DNA of 14,566 nt, taken from NCBI GenBank assembly GCA_002409445.1, contig DHNJ01000067.1, positions 5,519-20,084 of the forward strand. The letters run 5' to 3'. Position numbers and translations under genes: made by a program. Source of the DNA: Armatimonadetes bacterium UBA5419 (GTDB taxonomy: Bacteria > Armatimonadota > UBA10988). This document shows positions 7,464 through 12,698 of this stretch, piece after piece. A model generated the notes under the pieces. It was not told the origin of the DNA. It saw only the letters and a program-made list of their open reading frames with translations, and made no database searches. Positions within the stretch are counted from its first letter, which is position 1, and each line of letters starts with the position of its first letter.

Positions 7464-8621
7464 ATGAGTGTGGCGGTCACCGGAGTGGGTGCGGTCAGTG
7501 CGTTGGGCGTCGGCGCCGATGCGTTCTGGTTGCGCTTGGCCAGCGGGCATAGCGGGCTGCGGCCGCTGGCGCGCTTCGACAGCAAGGGCTTGCGCAACGA
7601 GCTGGCCGGCGAGGTGCCCGAGGACGAGTGGGCGCCGCTGGCCCGCGAGGGCGAGCCGCGGGTCCTCGGCTACGCGCGGGTCGCCGCGGCCGAGGCGCTG
7701 AGCCGCTCGCACCTGCGCACCGAGGGCCTGCGCGTGGCGCTGGTCCTGGGCACCAACTTCGGCGCGCAGGACGCGCTCTGGAACGAGCCGGCCGGCCCCG
7801 GCCAGCTCAACGCCGCCGACGCCGGTGCGATCGCCGCGCGCCTGGCCGCCGAGCTGGGGCTGCACGGGCCGGTGCTGACGCTGTCCAACGCCTGCTCGAG
7901 CGGCACGCACGCGGTCGGCCTGGCCGCCGACCTGATCCGCGCGGGCTGGGCCGATGCGGCGCTGGCCGTCGGCGCCGACGAGCTGGGCCTCTACTGCCTC
8001 AGCGGCCTGAGCATCCTCCACACCATCACCACCGACACCGTCCGCCCCTTCGACCTGAACCGCGGCGGCACGCTATTCGCCGAGGGCGCGGGCGCGCTGC
8101 TGCTCGAGTCGCTGCACAGCGCGGCGACCCGCGAGCAAGCGCCGCTGACCTACGTCCTGGGCCACGCGGTCGACAACAACGCCTACCACATGACCGCGCC
8201 GGACAAGGGCGGGGAGGGCATGGCGCAGGTCGTCCGCGACGCGCTGGGCCAGGCCGGCATCGCGCCCGAGCGGCTGGGCCACGTCAACGCGCACGCGACG
8301 GGCACCGAGTACCACGACCCGGCCGAGGCGGCCGCGCTGCACGCGGTCCTGGGCGAGCCTGCGGGGCGGGTGCCGGTGACCGCGATTAAGGGCGCCACGG
8401 GCCACGCGATGGGCGCCGCGGGCGCGCTAGAGGCGGTCACCTGCGTGCTGGCCCTGCGCGACCAGACGCTGCCGCCGACCCTAGGCCTGCGCGAGCAGGA
8501 CCCCGCTTGCGACCTGGACGTGGTCGTCGGCGAGGCGCGGCGCCACCCGCACGACGCCGCGCTGTCGATCAGCGCCGGCCTGGGCGGCAACAACGCGGCT
8601 CTGGTCCTGGGAGAACTGTGA
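7464..8621 (+). CDS. Beta-ketoacyl-ACP synthase (FabF/KAS II-like), catalytically intact
   Basis: Condenses an acyl group on its active-site cysteine with malonyl-ACP. The protein is 385 residues, slightly shorter than FabF. The catalytic residues are complete: C144 in LSNACSSGTHA, H277 in VNAHATGTEYHD, K309 and H314 in IKGATGHAMGAAGAL. The 32- and 37-residue spacings from H277 to K309 and H314 equal those in E. coli FabF. RPFDLNRGGTLFAEGAGALLLE and the C-terminal SISAGLGGNNAALVL are further KAS hallmarks. It starts at ATG 7464, 13 nt after fabG, with a GAGGGCAGGG purine tract upstream. The TGA overlaps the next ATG by one base (TGATG). With that neighbour it forms a KS-alpha/CLF-like pair, as in type II polyketide, aryl polyene and related systems. 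Confidence 0.92.
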   Translation: MSVAVTGVGAVSALGVGADAFWLRLASGHSGLRPLARFDSKGLRNELAGEVPEDEWAPLAREGEPRVLGYARVAAAEALSRSHLRTEGLRVALVLGTNFGAQDALWNEPAGPGQLNAADAGAIAARLAAELGLHGPVLTLSNACSSGTHAVGLAADLIRAGWADAALAVGADELGLYCLSGLSILHTITTDTVRPFDLNRGGTLFAEGAGALLLESLHSAATREQAPLTYVLGHAVDNNAYHMTAPDKGGEGMAQVVRDALGQAGIAPERLGHVNAHATGTEYHDPAEAAALHAVLGEPAGRVPVTAIKGATGHAMGAAGALEAVTCVLALRDQTLPPTLGLREQDPACDLDVVVGEARRHPHDAALSISAGLGGNNAALVLGEL

Positions 8622-9622
8622 TGGCCGAGCGCGTCGCGATCACCGGGCTCGGCGTCGTCAGCGCCCTGGGTCTGGGCTACGAGCCGTTTGCCGAGAACCT
8701 GGCCGCCGGGGTGAGCGGGTTGGCGCCCTGGAGCGGTAGCGAGGCTGAGCCGCTGCTGGTCGGCGAGGTCGAGCCGTACGACCTGCGCGACTACCTGGTC
8801 GCCGAGAAGGGCTATCTCGACCGCACCAGCGAGCTGGCGCTGATCGCCGCCCAGTTGTGCCTGCGCCACGCTGGCCTGGAGGCGCTGCCGGCCGCGCGCG
8901 AGCGGCGCGGGCTGGTGGTGGGCACGCAGTTCGGGTGCATGGCCACGGCCACGCACTACTGCCAGCGCGTGCGCAAGCGCGGCCCGCGGTTCGCCACGCC
9001 GCTGGTCTTCAGCCAGAGTTTCCTCAACACCCCGGCCAGCCTGCTGTCGATCGACTACGACCTGGCCGGCTACCACACGACCCTGACTAGCGGTCCGGAG
9101 TCGGGCCGGCAGGCGTTCGAGTTGGGTGTGCTGGCACTGGCGTTGGGCCAGGCCGACGCGGTCCTGGCGGGCGGTGTCGACGCGCTCTCGGCCGAGCTGA
9201 TCGCTGGCTATGACGCGCCGCTGGCCACCGGCGACGACCCCGAGGCCTACGTCCCGGGCGCGGCGGGTGGCACGGCGCTGGGCGAGGGCGCGGCGCTGCT
9301 GCTGCTCGAACGCGAGGCCGCGGCCACCGCGCGCGGCGCGACCGTCTGGGCCTGGCTGGAGCGCGACGACGAGCCGGCCGACTGGCAAGCCAACGACAAC
9401 GGCGCACCCCTGACCGCCGCGCCGTGGGCCCTCTACGGCGAATGCGCCGGCGCCAGCGGCGCCCTGGCCATCGCCGCCCTGGTCGCCAGCCTCCGCGCCT
9501 GCATCCTGCCGCCCCTGCGCGGCGGCGCCGAGCCACTGGAGAGCCGCTGGGAACCCCAGGACTCCACCGCCACCTCCGCCCGCTACGAAAGTCTGCGCGT
9601 CAGTGTCGATGCGGCTGGCTGA
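8621..9622 (+). CDS. Chain-length-factor-like ketosynthase homologue lacking catalytic residues
   Basis: A 333-residue thiolase-fold protein clearly related to its upstream neighbour: both start with RVAITGLGVVSALG or a close variant, and both keep VVGTQFG/VLGTNFG and a GEGAALLLLE/AEGAGALLLE strand. The nucleophile cysteine is replaced: LSNACSSG aligns with LTSGPESG, putting Pro159 at the Cys position. The first histidine motif NAHATG appears as QANDNG, and the second, GHAMGAAGAL, appears as GECAGASGAL with Glu274 at the His position. It is about 50 residues shorter, mostly after the first His motif. ATG 8621 overlaps the previous stop, implying coupled and probably stoichiometric synthesis. 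By analogy with type II PKS chain-length factors it should form a heterodimer with the upstream ketosynthase. It is not a decaying pseudogene in appearance, since the frame is intact and the core conserved. Confidence 0.82.
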   Translation: MAERVAITGLGVVSALGLGYEPFAENLAAGVSGLAPWSGSEAEPLLVGEVEPYDLRDYLVAEKGYLDRTSELALIAAQLCLRHAGLEALPAARERRGLVVGTQFGCMATATHYCQRVRKRGPRFATPLVFSQSFLNTPASLLSIDYDLAGYHTTLTSGPESGRQAFELGVLALALGQADAVLAGGVDALSAELIAGYDAPLATGDDPEAYVPGAAGGTALGEGAALLLLEREAAATARGATVWAWLERDDEPADWQANDNGAPLTAAPWALYGECAGASGALAIAALVASLRACILPPLRGGAEPLESRWEPQDSTATSARYESLRVSVDAAG

Positions 9623-9818
9623 GCCACCAAGAACCGTAGCGCCGGCGGACGGCCGGCCTCGAGGGGGTGCGCGCTAGCGCCCTTCGCTCACGTTACCCGG
9701 AGACGGCGTCGGTCGCGGAATTGTACCGCCGCCGCTTCGGCGGCAGAGCTCCGGCACACCGGTGGCCGATGCCGGCGAGCGCCGGCGGTCACTGGGGGCC
9801 GTGTTCGCTCAACCTTGC

Positions 9819-9852
9819 TTCGGCCCCCGCTGCGCTGCGGTCGCGTCTATGG
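9819..9852 (+). repeat. 34-nt repeat module, copy 1
   Basis: It starts TTCGGCCCCCGCTGCGCT and matches 29 of 34 positions with the copy at 11155-11188. Here it runs directly into the 10-bp GGGCT-type hairpin (9852-9874); the other copy runs into the GCGGACA-type hairpin. Confidence 0.7.
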
Positions 9853-9874
9853 TCGCGGGCTGGCAGCCCGCGAC
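9852..9874 (+). repeat. GGGCT-NNN-AGCCC hairpin, copy 1
   Basis: Ten perfect base pairs (GTCGCGGGCT against AGCCCGCGAC) with loop GGC. The core GGGCT/AGCCC is shared with the hairpins at 11081-11099 and 11362-11384, while the outer pairs differ in a compensatory way. Confidence 0.75.
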
Positions 9875-9943
9875 ACTTGGGAGGATCTGGGCTGCGGCGC
9901 ACCTCTGGCCGATGCCGTCGAGGCGCCGGCGGTCCCTCTTGGG

Positions 9944-9971
9944 CTGCGGACAGCAGTGTCTGCTGTCCCGG
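9944..9971 (+). repeat. Diverged GCGGACA-type hairpin repeat
   Basis: This 28-nt stretch (CTGCGGACAGCAGTGTCTGC...) matches the start of the two 42-nt repeats near 11190 and 11488 at 22 of 28 positions without gaps. The 7-bp stem GCGGACA/TGTCTGC is kept, with one G-T wobble, and the tetraloop is GCAG instead of AGAA. Confidence 0.65.
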
Positions 9972-9998
9972 GCGGCGCGGGCGGCGGGCGCTCGTGCC

Positions 9999-10027
9999 TT
10001 GACACACGCCAGCGGACCTGCCACAAC
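9999..10027 (+). promoter_or_regulatory. Putative sigma70-type promoter of the secreted-protein gene
   Basis: TTGACA (9999-10004) is a perfect -35 box. A 17-bp spacer leads to CACAAC (10022-10027), a weak -10 with three consensus matches. Geometry and spacing equal those of the promoter at 3248. Predicted transcription starts near 10034, just before the AGGAGG at 10037-10042. Confidence 0.5.
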
Positions 10028-10036
10028 CCTAGACAG

Positions 10037-10042
10037 AGGAGG
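10037..10042 (+). promoter_or_regulatory. Shine-Dalgarno fixing the start at 10052
   Basis: AGGAGG lies 9 nt before ATG 10052. The following 28 residues form a signal peptide, so this start is preferred over the much longer open frame from 9815, which would run through the repeat island. Confidence 0.85.
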
Positions 10043-10051
10043 CGGTGCGTC

Positions 10052-11050
10052 ATGGGCTGTCGAACACGCCGGTGGTCGCGGGTGTTGGGGGTGCTCGTGG
10101 TCGCGCTGCCGGCTTGGGTCGGGTGGGCGCAGGCGCAGGGGGTGGCGCCAGCCGTCGAGCAACCAGGCCCGGAGGCTGCTGGTCAGGCGGTGGCCGACCT
10201 TGAACTCGATGTACCCGTGCGCGAGCAGTTGGTTCGTGACTCGCTGGCACGTCTCGGCCTAGCGGGAGCGGAGGTGACCGTCGACGGGTATGCCTCCGAG
10301 GGCTTTGAGCCGGTCTTGATGCGCTGGGCGTTCGGTTTCACCTATGAGCTGGGGGGGCGGACTGGTCGCGGTGCTCACGGCAACGGGCCAGCGCAAATCG
10401 GCGACTTGTGGTGTCGCCCGCACCTGCCGTTACCGGACGGACCGCGGGAGCTCGTGACGGCCGCGGATGCCGTGGAGGCCAGCAAGCTCTGGCTCGCGGC
10501 ACTCGGTTTCGACGCCGAACGGCGGGTGTTGGCGTGGTACACGACGCACGAGGTCGGTGGCGGGCGGACGTGGCGGGTGGCCTGGAGGCAGGTGCTCACG
10601 TCGGGTCTCCTTGGCGCCGGATCGGTCCTCGTCGTTGTGAACGACGACGGCGCGCTGCTGCGTGTGCTGAGTGGTGGCTCGTTACCGCCCGAGACCGTGG
10701 CCGATGAACCCGTGATCACCGAGGAACAAGCGTCGGCTGCGGCGTTGGCCGCCACCAGCGAGGGTGAGGGCACGCAGCCTCGGTTCAGGGAACCACCGAG
10801 GCTGCTGGGCGTCAAGCGGGCGATCGTGGTCTGGCGCGGCGACCCGCGGGCGACAGATAACCAACTGGCCAGCGTCTATCTAGTGACGCTCTACGGTCTA
10901 GCCGGGCCGGCCGTGGCGCGCATCGATAGCGTGGTGGTCAAGCCCGCGACATGGACGGTGCTCGTCAATGACCAGACGGGCGAAGTGGTCAGAAGTGGGC
11001 CGGACTCGACCCAACCTGCGTGGTACGACGGTCGACCGGTCGAGGACTGA
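10052..11050 (+). CDS. Secreted protein of unknown function, possibly with PepSY-like segments
   Basis: A 332-residue protein with a Sec signal peptide: a basic start (MGCRTRRWSR), a hydrophobic core (about 11-24) and a likely cleavage after AQA (residue 28). I do not recognise a named family. Two segments, TWRVAWRQVL...VLVVVNDDGALLRVLSGG (about 175-220) and the C-terminal WTVLVNDQTGEVVRSGPDS, resemble the strand-turn-strand ending of PepSY/YcdB-like repeats, where a VxVDxxTGEV-type turn is typical. The stretch ITEEQASAAALAA between them also fits that family. This is a pattern impression, not a firm assignment. It has its own putative promoter and a strong Shine-Dalgarno. It stands alone between two repeat islands, and its codon use looks a little less strictly GC-ending than that of the operon upstream, which would fit a separately acquired gene. 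Confidence 0.7.
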   Translation: MGCRTRRWSRVLGVLVVALPAWVGWAQAQGVAPAVEQPGPEAAGQAVADLELDVPVREQLVRDSLARLGLAGAEVTVDGYASEGFEPVLMRWAFGFTYELGGRTGRGAHGNGPAQIGDLWCRPHLPLPDGPRELVTAADAVEASKLWLAALGFDAERRVLAWYTTHEVGGGRTWRVAWRQVLTSGLLGAGSVLVVVNDDGALLRVLSGGSLPPETVADEPVITEEQASAAALAATSEGEGTQPRFREPPRLLGVKRAIVVWRGDPRATDNQLASVYLVTLYGLAGPAVARIDSVVVKPATWTVLVNDQTGEVVRSGPDSTQPAWYDGRPVED

Positions 11051-11080
11051 TGCGGCGCGGGCGGTCCCATCCCTTTGTGG

Positions 11081-11099
11081 CGCGGGCTGCTAGCCCGCG
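11081..11099 (+). repeat. GGGCT-NNN-AGCCC hairpin, copy 2
   Basis: CGCGGGCT pairs with AGCCCGCG around loop GCT, 8 perfect pairs. Same core as the hairpins at 9852-9874 and 11362-11384. Confidence 0.75.
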
Positions 11100-11154
11100 A
11101 CGAGACCGCGCCCAGCTTGCTGGGCCGGAAGCGGAATCAGTAGCTCAACTCCGT

Positions 11155-11188
11155 TTCGGCCTCCGCTGCGCTACGGCCGAGTCTTTGG
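11155..11188 (+). repeat. 34-nt repeat module, copy 2
   Basis: Matches the copy at 9819-9852 at 29 of 34 positions (TTCGGCCTCCGCTGCGCT...). It is followed after one base by the first 42-nt direct repeat, a different hairpin class from the one that follows copy 1. Confidence 0.7.
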
Positions 11189-11189
11189 A

Positions 11190-11231
11190 TGCGGACAAGA
11201 ATGTCCGCGGTCCCAGTTAGGGTGGCCGACG
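11190..11231 (+). repeat. 42-nt direct repeat, copy 1 (GCGGACA hairpin type)
   Basis: Differs from the copy at 11488-11529 at a single base (T versus C at its 29th position). The 5' part folds as a 7-bp hairpin, GCGGACA-AGAA-TGTCCGC (11191-11208); the 3' part (GGTCCCAGTTAGGGTGGCCG) is unpaired but equally conserved. Confidence 0.9.
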
Positions 11232-11361
11232 GCGCACCTGGTCCCGTAGGCGGTGCGGCTCAGAAGGAGCGCCGGCCCTTGGCCGGCGGGTCGTAGGCGC
11301 TTCGCCCACGGCACGTTGTGACGTTGTCGGCGGCGCACGTTCCGGCTGGGCTGCGCCCAGC

Positions 11362-11384
11362 GTTGTGGGCTGCAAGCCCACAAC
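11362..11384 (+). repeat. GGGCT-NNN-AGCCC hairpin, copy 3
   Basis: GTTGTGGGCT pairs with AGCCCACAAC around loop GCA, 10 perfect pairs. Compared with copy 1 the outer stem reads GTTGT/ACAAC instead of GTCGC/GCGAC: two positions changed on each arm, and pairing is preserved. Confidence 0.75.
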
Positions 11385-11436
11385 CCGCCGGCTAGTGAGC
11401 CGGCGCTCCGTTCGGGCGGCTGCGGACCACCCAATG

Positions 11437-11458
11437 GACCGCCGGCGCTCGCCGGCAT
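11437..11458 (-). repeat. 22-nt inverted copy of the 9769-9790 hairpin
   Basis: This is the exact reverse complement of 9769-9790. Most of the element is itself a 7-bp palindrome (GCCGGCG/CGCCGGC), so only the loop and flanking bases add evidence of orientation; these also match. Confidence 0.6.
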
Positions 11459-11487
11459 TGCATGGTGTGCCGTCGCGGCACGTTTGC

Positions 11488-11529
11488 TGCGGACAAGAAT
11501 GTCCGCGGTCCCAGCTAGGGTGGCCGACG
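11488..11529 (+). repeat. 42-nt direct repeat, copy 2 (GCGGACA hairpin type)
   Basis: 41 of 42 identities with 11190-11231, in the same orientation, 298 bp apart. Hairpin at 11489-11506 with loop AGAA. Confidence 0.9.
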
Positions 11530-11564
11530 ACGCTCCAAGTCCCCTAGGCGGCGGGAGCGCCCCC

Positions 11565-12644
11565 CTACGTGTTCGCCACCAACCACTCCAGCATTTCGTC
11601 CGCCTCGCGCTCGCTCGGGGCCCAGGCGTCGTACCAGACGAGGTGGGGCTTGAGCTGCCGGTGGTAGAAGGGGATTTCGGCGGCGGAGCAGGGGATCCAG
11701 ACGGCGACGCCGAGGGACTGGATGCGTTGGAGGAGGTCGATCCATTCGGGGAAGGCGGCGTTGCGGGCACCGGTGGTCCATTGGATGCATTCGAGGCCGG
11801 GGACGGCGCAGATCGACTCGAGGTGGACCAGGCACTCGGGGCCGTCGAGGTGGTAGACGCAGCGGCCGAGGTGCTCGGCTTCGGCGGCGAGGGCCGGGGC
11901 GGCCCAGCGGTCGAATTGGCGGGGGCCGATGAGCGCGGCGAAGTCGCATTGGATGGTGTTGGTGCGCTCGGGGTGGTAGGCGGTGACCCAGCCGAGGGTG
12001 CCCGTGTGGTCCATGCGGCCGGCTTCATACAGCCGATCGTAGACCGGCGCGTACAGCGCGTTGGCCGAGTCGAGGGCGGCGTCGACCAGGTCGGGGGTGT
12101 CGAGCAGGTCGAGGCAGAGCCGCTCGCCGCCGCGCAGGGCCAGCAGCAGGTCGAAGTTCGAGTGCAGGTCGAGATGGGCGAGCACCGCGTGCCCATCGAG
12201 CTTGGCCGCGAGCGCCTCGTAGAAGGCGATCATCCGCGACCACCAGTAGTTGTCGTCGTCGACGCGCAGCGGCAGCTGCTTGGCCCAGTCGTCGATGCAG
12301 GCCTCGACCCAATTCGTACCGTAGTTGCCGCTCTCCTCGGGGGTCACCAGCCGCGCGCCGGCGAAGGCGGCCATCTGGTCGGGGCCGAAGCTGGGCACGT
12401 AGTGCGGGATGGCGTCACCGGCCCAGTAGGTGGCCTGGAGGTTGGCCAGGATCTGGTCGAGCAGGGCGTCCCACTCGCCGGTCAGCCCGGCCATGTACGG
12501 CGGCCCGCCGACCCGCTCGACACCCTCGCGCGGGGTGCGAATGGTGGTCACTGGGCGGTCGGTCAGTTCGTGCGCCCAGAATGCCAGCCAGCGCTGGGTC
12601 GCGGCCTCTAGATCGGGCTTCAGACTGAGGGTCAGATCGGCCAT
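11565..12644 (-). CDS. Uroporphyrinogen decarboxylase (URO-D) superfamily protein, unknown substrate
   Basis: A 359-residue TIM-barrel-type protein of the URO-D/methylcobamide methyltransferase superfamily. Supporting segments are VPSFGPDQMAAFAGARL (about 83-99), the central LAHLDLHSNFDLLLALRGGERLCLDLLD-type stretch (about 155-182), and YHLDGPECLVHLESICAVPGLECIQWTTGA (about 264-293), a block typical of uncharacterised URO-D-like proteins in environmental bacteria. The zinc-binding His-x-Cys pattern of corrinoid methyltransferases is not seen at that block, and the N-terminus does not match true HemE, so haem synthesis is unlikely. ATG at 12644 has GAGG 5 nt upstream. It lies 54 nt downstream of murA on the same strand and may be co-transcribed, with no obvious functional link. 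The 3' end faces repeat island B. Confidence 0.8.
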   Translation of the reverse strand: MADLTLSLKPDLEAATQRWLAFWAHELTDRPVTTIRTPREGVERVGGPPYMAGLTGEWDALLDQILANLQATYWAGDAIPHYVPSFGPDQMAAFAGARLVTPEESGNYGTNWVEACIDDWAKQLPLRVDDDNYWWSRMIAFYEALAAKLDGHAVLAHLDLHSNFDLLLALRGGERLCLDLLDTPDLVDAALDSANALYAPVYDRLYEAGRMDHTGTLGWVTAYHPERTNTIQCDFAALIGPRQFDRWAAPALAAEAEHLGRCVYHLDGPECLVHLESICAVPGLECIQWTTGARNAAFPEWIDLLQRIQSLGVAVWIPCSAAEIPFYHRQLKPHLVWYDAWAPSEREADEMLEWLVANT

Positions 12645-12698
12645 CGGTGCCTCGCTGCAGGGAGTGAAGCACCGCCGCCGCGGTGGGTCAAGACGGGC

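Larger units (their letters stand above)
9623..9998 (+). repeat. Repeat island A: short hairpin modules, no gene
   Basis: This GC-rich stretch between two genes holds a string of perfect or nearly perfect hairpins: 9641-9657 (6-bp stem), 9671-9680 (GCGCTAGCGC palindrome), 9728-9744 (7 bp, CTT loop), 9771-9786 (7 bp, AG loop), 9852-9874 (10 bp, GGC loop) and 9946-9963 (7 bp with one G-T wobble, GCAG loop). Several are related to hairpins in the island at 11051-11564. Open frames crossing it have no recognisable domains or start signals. None of the hairpins is followed by a T-run, so an intrinsic terminator for the operon is not evident. Confidence 0.75.
11051..11564 (+). repeat. Repeat island B: dense modular hairpins between convergent genes
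   Basis: These 514 bp contain no convincing gene but at least ten hairpins with perfect stems: 11081-11099 (8 bp), 11110-11125 (7), 11191-11208 (7), 11271-11287 (7), 11345-11361 (7), 11362-11384 (10), 11387-11404 (7), 11441-11456 (7), 11467-11481 (6) and 11489-11506 (7). Loops are 2-4 nt. Two of them abut with no spacer (11345-11384). The region lies between convergent transcription units (10052-11050 on the plus strand and 11565-12644 on the minus strand), so a role in transcript ends or mRNA stability is possible. None shows the T-tract of a classical terminator. Similar modules occur in the island at 9623-9998. Confidence 0.8.

Noticed and set aside
8621..9622. Pseudogene of a ketosynthase
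   Set aside because: Catalytic residues are missing, but the frame is intact, translationally coupled and keeps core fold motifs, which fits a chain-length-factor-like partner better than decay.
9667..10262. Overlapping open frames in repeat island A (111 and 166 codons)
   Set aside because: They are made of hairpin repeat sequence, have no domain or Shine-Dalgarno, and one runs into the secreted-protein gene in another frame.
11345..11404. Intrinsic terminators for the convergent genes
   Set aside because: The hairpins are strong but no T-run follows on either strand, so a classical rho-independent terminator cannot be called.
11190..11529. Possible CRISPR array formed by the 42-nt repeats
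   Set aside because: Only two copies, 298 bp apart, with no regular spacers and no cas genes.
11484..12611. Plus-strand open frame of 375 codons antisense to the URO-D-like gene
   Set aside because: Repetitive V/G/D/A-rich translation beginning inside a 42-nt repeat; the minus-strand frame matches a real family.
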